DNA from: Elysia chlorotica
Taxonomy: Eukaryota; Mollusca; Gastropoda; Plakobranchidae
Length of the DNA: 64,000 nt
NCBI GenBank assembly: GCA_003991915.1
Contig: RQTK01000002.1
Span: 1,346,503-1,410,502, forward strand
Direction: 5' to 3'
The position numbers and the translations under genes were made by a program. The notes under the pieces were generated by a model. That model searched no databases and was not told the origin of the DNA. It saw only the letters and a program-made list of their open reading frames with translations. This document shows positions 27,401-37,897 of the stretch, piece by piece (the first letter of the stretch is position 1; every line of letters begins with the position of its first letter).

Positions 27401-27405
27401 TGTAG
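7544..27405 (+). CDS. PIK3R1: PI3-kinase class IA regulatory subunit (p85-like) with C1-RhoGAP-SH2-iSH2-SH2 layout, 17 coding exons
   Basis: Adapter subunit that binds and restrains the p110 lipid kinase and recruits it to phosphotyrosine at the plasma membrane. Exons: 7544-7702, 12471-12522, 15699-15815, 16144-16242, 17466-17576, 17941-18021, 18321-18452, 18693-18909, 23561-23676, 24115-24430, 24588-24771, 25091-25216, 25529-25647, 25867-25936, 26255-26427, 26669-26842, 27174-27405. They sum to 2478 bases, 825 residues plus TAG. Every junction is AG/GT and all phases agree. Domains by residue: unknown N-terminus 1-77, C1 78-127, RhoGAP about 144-325, Ser/Ala/Gly linker 362-420, nSH2 428-525, iSH2 529-700, cSH2 711-805. 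The symbol marks the co-ortholog of vertebrate PIK3R1/2/3. The vertebrate N-terminal SH3 is not visible. The start ATG at 7544 is the least certain point: upstream noncoding or coding exons may exist, and the first two exons rest on splice signals and phase only. Confidence 0.9.
8021..8249 (+). mobile_element. Dispersed 230-bp repeat, copy 1
   Basis: Nearly identical over its whole length to the reverse complement of 57657-57890. It ends in a near palindrome around GAGAGAATTCTCTCCC. No coding capacity and no clear inverted termini, so the class is unknown; it lies in the first intron of the p85-like gene. Confidence 0.75.
8261..8392 (+). repeat. 60-bp tandem repeat, 2.2 copies
   Basis: Units 8261-8320 and 8321-8380 differ at one base, and a third starts at 8381 and breaks off after 12 bases. 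Each contains ACAGGGTGTTTCAGTAGTGG. A related ACAGGGTGTTACAGCAG occurs at about 8006, just before the 230-bp repeat, suggesting the unit derives from a transposon end. Confidence 0.85.
8529..8598. repeat. (CT)n microsatellite
   Basis: About 35 CT units. Similar long tracts in the same gene's introns occur at about 9796-9850 (after a poly-C run), 12076-12131 (passing into CTAT units) and 15407-15470. Confidence 0.9.
9070..10725. other. Intron of the p85-like gene, no exon seen
   Basis: Low-complexity intronic DNA with poly-C/poly-T at about 9304-9330, a CT tract and a 21-base poly-G at about 10378-10398. Open frames here are translations of simple sequence. Confidence 0.5.
10731..10972 (+). 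mobile_element. piggyBac-like MITE, copy 1
   Basis: A 242-bp element preceded by TTAA (10727-10730) and starting CCACTTGAGTGCG; its right end AGAGCACTCGGG is the decayed inverted complement. It matches 41412-41654 along its length in the same orientation, including CATTTCTAAAAA before the right end. It is non-coding. The TTAA target and CC-starting inverted ends suit piggyBac-type mobilisation. Confidence 0.7.
12471..12522 (+). CDS. PIK3R1: Small second exon of the p85-like gene
   Basis: A 52-base exon with a strong pyrimidine tract and CAG acceptor at 12468-12470 and a GTAAGT donor at 12523. It reads [18 protein letters not shown] in phase 0 in, phase 1 out, matching both neighbours. No domain is recognisable. 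The reading frame is open far upstream only because the intron is low-complexity CT repeat and T-rich DNA. Confidence 0.6.
13225..13320 (+). repeat. tRNA-like SINE head or tRNA relic
   Basis: Has an A-box-like TGGTAGAGCGTTG and a B-box-like CGGTTCGAAACCC at about the normal spacing, but the acceptor stem and left side do not form a good cloverleaf. Probably a SINE or tRNA pseudogene in an intron rather than a working tRNA. Confidence 0.45.
15149..15407 (+). mobile_element. tRNA-derived SINE, full copy
   Basis: Head: GGCGCGGTGGCCCAGGGG (A box region), then GAGTTCGAATCCTGG (B box). The tail runs through GTATCCCCACCCTGTCTCGT and CATAAAATTGTCAGACGTCC to an AACCAACCAAACC terminus. It matches copies at 56437-56679 (-) and 60290-60495 (-). 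It lies in an intron of the p85-like gene next to CT repeats. Confidence 0.82.
15699..16242 (+). CDS. PIK3R1: Two exons (15699-15815, 16144-16242) encoding a C1 zinc-finger domain
   Basis: Joined in phase 1, these exons give the full C1 ligand pattern H-x12-C-x2-C-x13-C-x2-C-x4-H-x2-C-x7-C: His78, Cys91, Cys94, Cys108, Cys111, His116, Cys119, Cys127. The RQGLQC stretch before the third cysteine is typical of PKC/chimaerin C1 domains. Known C1 domains bind diacylglycerol or phorbol esters, or act as protein-interaction modules; which applies here cannot be decided from sequence. A C1 domain next to RhoGAP recalls the chimaerins, but here it belongs to a p85-type protein. Confidence 0.88.
17466..18909 (+). 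CDS. PIK3R1: Four exons encoding the RhoGAP/BH domain
   Basis: Exons 17466-17576, 17941-18021, 18321-18452 and 18693-18909. Landmarks: VFGAELT opening, [14 protein letters not shown] helix, LNIYRIS with the arginine-finger position Arg188, [17 protein letters not shown] helix, and a closing [10 protein letters not shown] in place of the usual VFGPNLL. The finger arginine is kept but the downstream Asn/Gly-Pro region is altered, so GAP activity is uncertain, as for the BH domain of vertebrate p85. The third exon has a tandem CAGCAG acceptor (18318-18323) that could add or remove one codon. Confidence 0.88.
18910..23560 (+). other. Long intron of the p85-like gene
   Basis: A 4.65-kb intron between the RhoGAP and linker exons. 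It holds a TAT-rich microsatellite (about 19776-19818), an unrecognised 129-codon open frame on the - strand (20181-20570), and a GC-richer block at about 22020-23000 that shares a segment with 61218-61440. Confidence 0.6.
22595..22815 (+). mobile_element. Dispersed repeat, possibly a retroelement LTR part (copy 1)
   Basis: Recognisably similar to 61218-61440, from a GTGAGAG..TTCACGG start through an AAAGAAATAA region to TGTCTCTGG. Because the other copy lies just before a Gypsy-type pol, the shared piece may be LTR sequence with a polyadenylation signal, making this a solo or partial LTR. Ends and duplications were not found. Confidence 0.4.
23561..24771 (+). CDS. PIK3R1: Three exons: inter-domain linker and N-terminal SH2
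   Basis: Exon 23561-23676 ([17 protein letters not shown], then a Pro-rich [13 protein letters not shown]) follows a 4.65-kb intron. Exons 24115-24430 and 24588-24771 carry a 60-residue Ser/Gly/Ala linker and then nSH2. SH2 landmarks: [24 protein letters not shown] with phosphotyrosine-binding Arg454, [27 protein letters not shown]. This is very close to vertebrate p85 nSH2, which binds YxxM motifs and contacts the p110 helical domain. Confidence 0.96.
25091..26427 (+). CDS. PIK3R1: Four exons encoding the iSH2 coiled coil (p110-binding)
   Basis: Exons 25091-25216, 25529-25647, 25867-25936, 26255-26427. They read as continuous charged heptad-type helix, including [40 protein letters not shown] and [20 protein letters not shown]. 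These match the vertebrate iSH2 segments AFNETIKIFEEQ, LKSRIAEIHESR and MNSLKPDLMQLRK. The iSH2 antiparallel coiled coil holds the adaptor-binding domain of p110, so binding of the catalytic subunit is very likely retained. Confidence 0.96.
26669..27405 (+). CDS. PIK3R1: Last two exons: C-terminal SH2 and stop
   Basis: Exons 26669-26842 and 27174-27405. cSH2 landmarks are [27 protein letters not shown] with Arg735 at the phosphotyrosine pocket, [20 protein letters not shown] and [17 protein letters not shown]. The tail after the domain is short and ends MSMNQL before TAG at 27403. The segment after the arginine is [10 protein letters not shown] rather than the usual RESS, a small divergence in the BC loop. 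Confidence 0.95.
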
Positions 27406-30400
27406 CCTTCGTGTGCCAGAGCAGCTAGCTCTGTCTCCCTTTCACTCCATCCATCAACTTTAAAGTCATTGAGAGACCCGTTTTGACATCACTTGGCTCA
27501 TGCTTGTCAAAACCAACCCTGACAATTTCAAATGTCTTCATCGTGGATTTCACTGCTGGCTTTTGGCATTTTGTTCGACTCTGGCCACCACCTGATATAG
27601 ACACGTTAAGTGTCACCAATACACAGTCAAATATTGATCTTCTGCATCTTGGACAGCGTATTGTGTGTGAGATAAATACAACTGGTAATCTTCTGAGTGA
27701 CTTCATGTACTGATTCTACATATGAATTGTGGATTATCTTCCTGTCTTCAATGCCATCTTTTCTGGTATTTTCGAAATCAAAAGTGTTGCATAAAAAAAA
27801 AATCTATGATGGACCATACAATACCCCTGTTGTACTCGCAATTTACTCATTCCAGACAAATCAGGTTTAAGATTTCTGGCCAAGTTTCTCAAAGGAATGT
27901 AGAAAATAATTTTTGTTGAATAAAGAGCATTTTCTGACATTGATCACTCGAAACTGACACCTTAGTGGACTACTGAAATAAGTGATGGAATATTTGCTGG
28001 TCAAACCCATTCAAACTGGGTTCATATATTTTTCTCAAGTGATCCAAACACATACTGCAATATGAATTTTAATAAATCAGTGCATCACATGAACTCCACA
28101 AACTCCCTACAAAGAAATTCTCGCTCTTTCCAATGCAGTCCAGTTAAAATTGGTGTGTGATCACCCTGTTAAGGTAGTGTCGAGTCATTTCACCACATTG
28201 GATACTCAATAAATAGTCGCCTGCTTTGTGCAATGTTCATGCTCTGTATAATTGGAGGAAACAGACTGACCTCAATTTGCCTTTCTCCTCAAAGACTAAC
28301 ACATGATTGGTTAGTTTATACATTGTTTCATGTGTGTTTTAAGTCCTGTTTTACAACCACCAACATTCGGGTAAACCTGCCACCATGAGGAGGATTTCGC
28401 CACCACATAATGCTTGTTGCATTCATAGTCTTTTTTCCATTTTATTTGTTTAGGGTTTTGTTGGGGGTTTTTTTTTGTTATTGAAAAGCCAGGCGTTTGG
28501 GCCCGTGTGTAACATGCGATACCATAATGGTGAAATTTCCTCCTTTTTAAACTTTCTGCATTATGATCATTGAAAACTTGACTTCCTTGCCCTAATAAAT
28601 TTATCCACAATAACATATTCTATTTCCGTTGGAATGTTGTACTCCCTTCCTTCTCTCCTATCCAGTCTACACTTTCCTGAAACATGATCAGCGAGGGTTT
28701 TTCTTGGAACCCCAAACTCCTTAGCAGTTCTCGAACCGAACATGTCTTACATTCCCTCAGTTTTGATAGTCTTTTCTAAAGCATCTCTGGGGTATTTATA
28801 TTTCTTTTCATTTGTTTTGCCCGTTAAAAAATAACATAATCGGCTGATTTTCCTTAACCAGCTAGTTTTAATGGCATATTTTCATGCCATAGCAATTTTT
28901 TTAAACATTCTTCATTGATTGCCTAATCAAGGTTATTTTGAGACTGACACTTGAGTTTTTCCGAAAGGGGGTGGCATATTATTCCATACGAAAAATATTT
29001 GGGTGGGGAGTCTGGCGAAGTTGTCTGACAGTACCTTATTTGAATCATTTTTTGTTAGTTGGTTCCATCAGCTGTTACTTCTAAGTACCAAATATTTTGA
29101 TGAATACTGTTTTGTTGGCAAGTGTTTAGTATCGTTAGCTAAGGTGTGAGTGCCAGCATTTTTATGTGCTGAAAATAATGTTGGTAGAGTATTTCTGAGA
29201 TATCTATCAAATATGGATATAGCACTGCTGAAAACATCCTGCAGGAAGTTTCTTACTCTTCAGCTTATTATGCAAAGTATGTCCTTAAATTTTTAATCTT
29301 AAGATAAGATTAGTTTTCAATGCACAATATTCAAATTTTATAACAGATGCTGAAATTTCAATGTCCATCTTATTCTCATTGCTAGACACTTTGTACATAT
29401 ATGTGTAAATTATAAAATCATGAATGCATTTGTGCCTTGTCAGTGAAATTGTCATTGCTTACATTTGATACATCTGAAGCATCAACAGTACTGATTAAAA
29501 TGGCATCTGTATAAAAGCTAAAACTAATTCTTTAAAAAATGTTTTCAAAAACGTATTGCCCTAAAAAGAAAGCCTCTGAGGATTTCTTATTCTTTATTTG
29601 GTGTGATTCAAATTCTGACTGCCCAAAGGTTCTTATGAAAAGATCTGTGTTAAAAATTCTCCAAAGAGGAAAGAAACAATTTATTGCAAAAGTAATTATG
29701 GTAACTGTATAAAAAGGACTAATTAGTTGTTCTTTTAAAAACTGATGTTCTTCTATTGTACAGTTCAAATTTCTATTTTTGTTCTTTTTGCTGGAAAGAG
29801 TACTGCATATGTCTGCTTAGTGATGTATTTTACAAGAAATATTCCTAGTCATGGATGACATTATTTAAGCTATTAAAAAGAGAAGCTGGTTTAAAATTGT
29901 GATTTTGTAAGGTAACTGCTTTTGAATAATTTTTGACATTCCAATTTGAAATACAATTGGGGACCTATGAAATGAGGAAAAAACTGATCAAGTATTTTTT
30001 TTTTGTCTTTAATGCCTCTCAAAGCCATTCAAAACTTTGTCACCTGTCACTAGTGTCAGGAAGATCTTTCAGCAGTCTTCAGATGTAAGTGGGTGAGATT
30101 TTTGTGTGAAGTTAGCGTCCTCCCACATATGTCATCACTAGACTAAATTGTTAGTCATTGCCTATAACCTAGCTATGTTTTCACATCTGTAAATATTTGA
30201 AATGTTAAGTTTATACATTATGTGTATGGTTGTTGCTGTTGTTGACAGATTTATTGTAAAGGATGTCTTGAAAAAGGCTTCAATATGGAATTAAAGAAGA
30301 GCCCAGTGGTGTATAGTTTGGTTTGTGTAGGTTGATTTTCAACCAGGAATATCATTACTAAAACTAGTAGATTGTTGGTAAAATTACACAATATGACAAG

Positions 30401-30901
30401 CAGCTGCACACTGCAGATGCTTGTCACATAGTGATTTTACCGGTCGCAAAGTGGGACCGCTCAGCTCTAAAGAGTTAAAATAGATGAAGTACATGAATGT
30501 CACTACTTAAGGATTTCTCTTTTTGTATAGAATTTGAGAGTGCTGTCTTTCTGCAGCAGTCTTTGTGTATTTGGATATCTCTGTGTGTGAAATGTTGATT
30601 GCTCTTCAAGTAAAGGTGTTTTCATTCTAAAATGAGTTGCTGAATGAGATAGTACTTTTAAAGTTTCAGGTGTAAAAAACCCACATGTACATAATGTTGC
30701 TGCAATGCATGGAGAATATATCGTTTACTGTATGATATTAAGAATGATTTTTTTGTATGGTGATCCTCTTACTCAATAGGGCATCTAGGGCTGAGCAGTC
30801 ATTGTTATGGCCATTTTGATACTGTTGTCTTGAAAGATAAAAATGTTCCTTTTGTGTTCTGAAATTAACAATAAAACATGCATATATTATTATACAATAA
30901 A
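27406..30901 (+). other. PIK3R1: Probable 3' UTR of the p85-like gene
   Basis: No coding potential is seen from the stop to about 31 kb. AATAAA hexamers occur at 27919, 28208, 28594, 30870 and 30896, so short and long (about 3.5 kb) 3' UTR forms are possible. Which signals are used cannot be told from sequence. A long hairpin lies at 30377-30441. Confidence 0.45.
30377..30441 (+). other. Long near-perfect hairpin
   Basis: Inner arms TGACAAGCAGCTGCA and TGCAGATGCTTGTCA pair at 14 of 15 positions around a 3-base loop. Pairing extends imperfectly outward to GGTAAAAT/ATTTTACC, giving arms of about 30 bases. It lies in the putative distal 3' UTR of the p85-like gene. It could be a small MITE, a pre-miRNA-like fold or an RNA-stability element; the sequence alone does not decide. 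Confidence 0.6.
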
Positions 30902-32167
30902 CCTAAGACCAACAAATTTGGAAAATTTTGTTCTCTGGTGTATTTACACTGCCATTACTGGTACAGCAAACTTTTTTTTTCCATATGTTTCCCTTCAATT
31001 CCAGTACTACATATATCAATATATATATATATATGGGAATGGTTACAACAGAAAAGCTAAGCTCTTCACAGACTCACTGTTTAAGTGGGACATCAACTAA
31101 GTAAAGCAATGCTACACTGGTGTTGGCTATCTGATGGTGTTGATGCTCATGACTTGTACTTGTAGTCTACATTTAGATCAGAACAAACTTGACATAGCTC
31201 TTCAAGCAAGTTAAAGGGCCTCATTCAAACATTAATCCTACAGATGGAGCTTTTAAACTGCTATATATACCCTTCACTTTTAACCAACCTTTCTTTATGC
31301 ACAATTTTTATGCTTTTACCATCCGCAGTCACCGACGCTAACACTAATGTATTAACTGTCTTGGGACAGTCATGTGCACAATATAGCCGTTAGTACAGTT
31401 ACTGTACCAATTGCATTCCAAACCATAGACTATAGACTGTATGAAACTCGAGGTGCAATCCAAACCTTTTCTTCTCCTTCAATTTAAGCATTAACAAGAT
31501 CCAAGTGAGCAGTTTACAGTACAAACTACATGAACTTGCCCTGCCCTCTATGGTAAATTTTACAATATTTCAAGCTTTGCATTTAGTCCTTGTTATGCAA
31601 CCTCCATAGCAGCCCTTTTATTGCCTCATCAGAAATGCGGACAAAAACATTTACATTTATTTATGCAATAATAAGTTTACTGCCTTTGCATCTTCAGATA
31701 AATATTTGTAAAAGTCAACATGAGTGCCTATTTTTTGTATTGTTTAGGAAACTGGGATTAAGTCAATTTGATTTTGATATTGTTTTCAAAATGGTAGCTT
31801 GGTAGTAATATCCTTCAAAACAACAAAATTGTCCCAAGCAAACAATAACTTTTCTCTTTATCTAACGAATGAAATGTGCATAAAGTAACAAGGTCCAAAA
31901 TGAGTCATTTTCAAGAAACAAAAGTTCACGTGTCATTTTTCCAGTTGCCCGGTTCTCTCTAAATTGAAAGACTAGAATAAGCTGCGCCGTTAAGCATTAC
32001 TAGTCAGTATTGTTTTACCAGTTAAGATAAAAAACACTGATTGGTTTTGTCTCGTCAAAAATAACCATAAGCTTATACATGTACAAGCTGGGTTCCCCGT
32101 TCATACGAACAGGTTGATTACAGTGGAATAGCATGTACGCCGATTCTTTTTGAAAGGGGAACTTTTA

Positions 32168-33049
32168 AGGGTAGCTGACACGTTTCGATGAAACGAATGC
32201 GATCTATCTAACCAATCGTTTTCGAACGGTCCGATTTATCGGTCTATGCATTCTAATTACACGCTCCGATTTATTGTTCGATAGGAATGCTCGGGGCTCT
32301 ACGCTTTGTAATGATAGTCGTCACCCAGAGAGCAAAAAATGTCGCAGCCAAGTCATAACGAGTATTTAGATGATTTACTTGCTCTGAGTGTCTTAATAAT
32401 AAACAGAAGAAAAAGAGAACGGCGAATTTGGACCAAAGAGTGGCTGAAAAAGCGAAGTGCTTTAAGTCACACAAACCTTCTTGCAGAAATCAGAGCATAT
32501 CCTGAGGATTATAATAATTTCTTAAGGATGGACGAGGAGACTTATCTTAAGCTGCTGGAAACTATAACTCCTCTGATCCAAAAACAGTCAACCGTAATGA
32601 GAGAGGCGATCAGCCCTCATGAGCGACTTACTTCAACACTTCGCTTTCTCGCGACAGGAAGGAAGTATAGAGACCTTATTTACACGAGCACTTTGACTGT
32701 AGTCTTATAATGTTATTTTCAGAATAACACTCTTAATACAGTCTCTCGCGAACAATTTGACTAATTTTGGGGCGCTGATTCCAAAAATGTAACTAGTTTT
32801 TGCCTCCGACGAGAACGAGAATTTATGTCGGCAATCTATTTCGGGGGAATTCCCGTTGTCGACCCGCCGCTCTCAGGAACGACCCCGATCGCACGAAAAA
32901 TATCAGGTAGCTCCTGATGTCGAAAAATCGTATTCGATTCGTCTAATCAAGGAAATTGGATACAATTTTGCACTAACACGCACCAATCCGTCGTGTAACA
33001 ATGGATCGTTCCTAAATTGTACAATAGATTAGGACGTGTCAGGTACCCT
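32168..33049 (+). mobile_element. Internally deleted PIF/Harbinger DNA transposon
   Basis: Terminal inverted repeats AGGGTAGCTGACACGT (32168-32183) and, inverted, AGGGTACCTGACACGT (33034-33049) differ at one position. They are flanked by the direct repeat TTA on both sides (32165-32167, 33050-33052), the 3-bp target typical of PIF/Harbinger. Total length is 882 bp. It keeps the 5' part of a transposase gene and a 3' end but lacks the catalytic DDE region, so it is non-autonomous. Confidence 0.9.
32339..32710 (+). pseudogene. Truncated Harbinger (HARBI1-like) transposase, N-terminal part
   Basis: 123 residues beginning MSQPSHNEYL, with RRIWTKEWLKKR, FLRMDEETYLKLLETITPLI, AISPHERLTSTLRFLATGRK. 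These match the N-terminal region of HARBI1/PIF transposases (full proteins about 350-400 residues). Shortly after RFLATGRKYRDL the frame leaves the family sequence and stops, marking the internal deletion. No DDE domain remains, so no transposase activity is expected. Confidence 0.88.
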
Positions 33050-33052
33050 TTA

Positions 33053-36000
33053 GACTCCTTGCCATCAGTTAATACAATTTTGCTTCCTCCTTTTAATACA
33101 TCAATAATCTGATCTAGAAAGTTACGCTAGTACTACTGCTGCTAATGATAAGACAGATTTCACCCATTGAATCCAATAATTTTGAAAAGTATGAAACCTT
33201 ATAACATCCAAATGTGTGTTTGGTAAAAGGGTTAAATAATCTTATCTTTGCATAAGTTGACAATTTTTTTTAAATGTACCTTGTAAAACTGTTCTGTTTA
33301 AAGAAAGTGTGTTTTTACTCACACTTAATAAATAAGTTAAGAACTTGGAATATCAGAATAATCCCAATAGTTGCTATTCGGTAGTCTGTGACGCTTTCAC
33401 TTCTTAAAAACTTGGCACTTAGAGCCAAGATCTAGTTGTTATAAAAGACAATCCACAGATTTTAAGGCGGACTATTTTTATTGTTAATTATAATAAATGA
33501 ATAAAAAGGACCAGGTAAACAAAGCATTTAGCAAGATGTAGCTTCTGTGAAATTTGCATAATTATAGGTTGAGCCATCTTCGAGTTTTAGCAACAGAACG
33601 ACTCGACTCTTCTAAAAAATATATATATATAGATAAAACACTTAAATTAAGATAAGGAATGAAATATAGATATCGATATAGACATGTTAGAAGAGTAAAA
33701 TAGTTATTTCCGTTGTATGAGATTAAATCAAGAAAATCAGCTGAATACTAAGAACTAGAATTTAAGAGACCACCATCAAACCTTCAAACTCGAAACAGGA
33801 GGAACGACCATAATTCTTTCTAAAAAAAATAAAATCTAACAAGACTAACAAACTGCAGCATCCCCTTTTCAATTGCAATGAGACATTGCTTCTCTTTTGA
33901 CAAACCACATGGCATAGTAGAGCATACTATGCATTTGGTTTTGGCATCTTGTCACACACAAAAAATTTGTTTCTTAATTTTGAGCTTACAGTAAAAATAA
34001 CACTAACAGCACAGATAATTTTTATTTAAAGGCATATAGTGAGTGCATCATATTGTTTATTACAAAAATAAATAGTATGAATTATTTGGAAACAACAAAT
34101 ATATACCTCTACCCATGTAAAGTTATTTCATGCACAAAAAAAAATAATAAACTTTTCAAAGGTCTTGTTTTTCTCTGATATATGAACATAATTTAACATC
34201 TATCTGAAGAACCCACAAATATATAAATTGGACTTCATTAGAAAGATAGTGGTACATTATATACTACATATACAAAAAGTTGGCACAGGAAAATGAGGTA
34301 TAATTTAAGTTAAAACAATAGTACAGTAGACATGTTTGCCTGTTTTTATAATGTGGTTTTCACATAATTCTCATTTAAAATTTTCATGTTCTCTTACTTA
34401 GTGCTGTACAAAATTTATGAGAATTTAGGTAAGGTTTCCATCACGTTGTCTTTCAAGTAATGTAAACTCACTAAAAAAAAGGGCAAAGTCACAGAAATGT
34501 ATTTTTGAGAGAACCGAAATTTCAGATTAAGACACTGTCTTAATCTTGCGCACGAAACCAAAGCTCCCATTTCCCTTTTTTCTGTTAACCTGGTTAGGTA
34601 ACCCATTTATGCTTTATCTTGCATGTGATTATGTCTCCTAAGTTGTCATAAAAATCCGTTCTCATTATTAAACAAATATTGATAGGAAAGCCAAAGAGCA
34701 AAAAAGAAAAAAGTATATTTTGTAAAGTTTCATGATAGAGTGGCTGCGTACTTGTATGGAAACATGTTGAGCATAATGCTAATTAACTGTACGGTACCAA
34801 AAAAATGCACTCAGGTTGTTTGATAGACTTGAGATTTTATAATATTCCCAAAAGTAATTTTTAAATGCCCTTTGGTCAAAAACTTAACAAACCCAACAAT
34901 TTAAACTGGAAGGAACGAATTACACTTGTTTTACAACTACCCCTGTACATAAACCATTAGTTTCAGTATAACTATAAGGCTCTACTAATGGAGCCATATG
35001 TTGAGCTAGTAATCCAGCATTGTATTCTATCAGAGTGGTGACAGTGTGACAGTGACTAAGTAAAAATATTCTTACAACAACAAAAACTACAGTAATTCCA
35101 TAAAAATGTAAAAGAATCATAAATACATGTATACACTTCAAATCCAGTTACCTCAATAATTATTATGAATATATAGTTTATTGTTCGTGCCTATTCAAAA
35201 TTAATATTACATTGAACAGTTTTTAGATTTTTCTCCTCAAAGAATCAAACCATAAAATAAGGTTTGCCATATTCCCTGATGGAAATACTAAATCAAAATG
35301 TCATTTTCAGGTGATTAATTTAGTTATTGCACAATTTTTTTAGAGACAGCTTTTCTAATAACCATATCTCAGTTGAATTATAACTTAAAATATCTTTAAT
35401 AATGTTTCTAAAATCATCACATACAAAAAAAGAGAAACTATTGTTCCTGTCTGTAGAGCTAAAATTTTTTCAACTGTTTTTGTTTTTTGTTGTTTTTTTA
35501 CTTTTTCTTGTAAAAATGTGGAATTAAAAGTAAGACTACTAGTGCATGATTTCCTCAATTAATTACATGTATCAAAATATAAAACCATTAAATACCTTTA
35601 TAATTACAAGCAATGATTCAATAGCAACATTTTTTTAAAGAACATGTAACTTGTAAGCCTTGTTTAAGACAAAACTCTTGAGTTGAATAAAAACTGGGAT
35701 CCTTTTTCTTTAAATTAACATATTTTGTTTAACAAGGCTATGGTGAGTATTAATAAAAATATAGCATTTAAAATATTTTGTAAATTAGAAACTTAAAAAC
35801 AAGTAATCCGTGGGAAATGTTTACAGAAAATACCTGAGTGCATTCCTTTTTTAAAGGGCATATTAAGGCAACAATATGGTTCTTTAAGTTTAAGGCAGCT
35901 TATGCAAAACAACACTTTGTATTATTAAAGCTCATTCTGGAAGCACACAGTTAAATCTTCAGGAAAAATAAAAGCTGGTGTCAAAAGTAGCAAGCAGTGC

Positions 36001-36960
36001 GTAAAAAGGCATAAGAGATAAAACTGATACAGATTGGACCTATTGCAAAAACATGTACAGTAATAGTAATAAGCTTTATTTCTATAGAGCTCTACCTCAA
36101 ACAGACTTAGTCTCAGAGAACTTAACACTAAAAAAGATGAGCATTTTACTAAAATTTATTACAACTTTATACATAGTTAGAAATAATAAATGTGTATGGA
36201 TATTTAAAAATACTGGTAAAATTATACAACTAGAACAGGGTAAAATTTCGATAATCAGTAAATAATTAGAAAAGGTATAACTTATATGTTTATAAGACTC
36301 ATTGATTTTTCATACTGTGTATATTAAGTTTTCAGAAATGTGACTCGTGGGTACCTAAGAACATAACAGATTTAATTGAACGAATAGAGAAATGTGTTTC
36401 TTCAATTGAAACATGGATGAATAATAATTTATAAATTGGACGAGGCTTAGCTGTATGATGAATGCTGATTGTAATTGTCGCCCTTTTTATATTCAAGAGC
36501 GTTCCCCTGAGATGTAAGTGTGCATGCGCAGATCACTTGTTAAGCGCTCTTTGTGCAGTGATCACAGATTAGGAGCTCTGTTCTTTTCAAACTTTATTTT
36601 CATGGATATTATGTTTTCTTGGGACTAATTTCCTCTGTGCTAATTCCTTTGAGTTCTATATAGAACTGCTAATACCAGTCCATCCGTTTCAAGCAGTTTG
36701 CTCGAAGGCAATAGCGGATAGTGGACATTTTTTGTCCGGGAGGATTTTGTGCACAGCCATTACAAGGCACTGTCTGTTAATGCCAGACAATCTAATAAGA
36801 TCCTATCTTTATGTTATTAAATCTGTTTTAACAATTTAGCTCAAATCTTCCTTCAATTAAAGTGAAAGTTACTCATATGATATAATGTTAGTGCTTTCCG
36901 CACATACGGCTTTGTCGCTTGAACTTTAAAAACTTTCTTATCTTTACCTACGGTTCCAAT
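33053..36960. other. AT-rich intergenic DNA, no gene seen
   Basis: No frame shows domain-like sequence. Short simple repeats only. This may include distal 3' UTR of the - strand DUF389 gene, but no boundary can be set. Confidence 0.4.
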
Positions 36961-37017
36961 ATGGCGACAAAGGAATCGGTAGACATGGATGGAACAATTA
37001 ATGTAAATAGGTCACCA

Positions 37018-37340
37018 CGTCACCAATCAGTATTCTAAAAGAACTAGGTTTCACAAGAAAGCTATTGAGTGAGGTCCAAAAACGCAGACTCAGATATATG
37101 GGCCATGCAATACGCAACACAAAGACTGATCTAATGAAGACAATCCTGCAGGGAAAGTTTGCCGGCAAAAGAGGAAAAGGCAGACCGCCCACCACCTTGA
37201 TTGACAACACTGAGAAGAGCAGTGGTCTAAGTTTACACAAAATAAGTCTGCGGAGTAGGGACAGGAACAAATGGCGTGCTGTTGTGATGTCTGCTGGAGA
37301 TCCTATCGACGAACATGGCGACAGATACAAGTAACAAGTA
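37018..37340 (+). mobile_element. 5'-truncated LINE (RTE-like) tail inserted in the DIRS gag
   Basis: Encodes the C-terminal end of a non-LTR polymerase: LSEVQKRRLRYMGHAIRNTK, KTILQGKFAGKRGKGRPPTT, and NKWRAVV before TAA at about 37334. Flanked by the 9-bp direct repeat AGGTCACCA (37009-37017 and 37341-37349), read as a target-site duplication. Removing the insert restores the gag-like frame across the site, so it came after the DIRS copy. Confidence 0.85.
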
Positions 37341-37551
37341 AGGTCACCAACAACAGCGACCGCTCCCTCAGGTGCTTCGACGATGCCAATTACCCACCCC
37401 CTCTTCAGTAATCTAGAGGACAATACTATGTCTACAGCAGATTTTGGTGCCCGTTCTAGCGAGAAGAGAGGGGGCGAAAACACTCGCGCAGCCTCCTTAA
37501 AAGCTCAGACTTCGCGTGCAGAGCGACGGAGCGATGACAAGTCCCCGACCT

Positions 37552-37897
37552 CGAGAGCACGGGAGAAGAGGGGGGAAAGTCTCTTACCTCGATAGCTGAG
37601 AAAGGGAGAATAGCTAAGTCCTCCACTTCGAGAGCAGGGAAAGGGCGCAAGGATACCATGCCTTACCCCTCAAACTCGAACATTGACATCTTTGATGAAA
37701 TTGGTGCCAATGATATCAGAAATTAAGGAGGCAGATGATAACTTTAATAATTCACAAATTAGTGACAGTGAGGAAGATAGCACCCCACCCGGACCCTCTG
37801 CCTCCCGATCTAGAGAGCGGGGGAGAAGACGAGGGGGAAAGTCTCTGACCTCGAGAGCAGAGGAAGGGAGCGTAGCTAAGTCCTCGACTTAGAGAGC
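37552..37897 (+). repeat. 88-bp direct repeat pair in gag-like region
   Basis: 37552-37640 and 37810-37897 are similar, both containing GGGAGAAGA, GGGGGAAAGTCTCT, CCTCGA and TAGCTAAGTCCTC. They encode Ser/Arg/Lys-rich sequence (TSRA, KSST) in the DIRS-like element. Confidence 0.75.

Noticed and set aside
27425..27940. Short frames just after the p85 stop codon on both strands
   Set aside because: Non-coding 3' UTR; no recognisable products.
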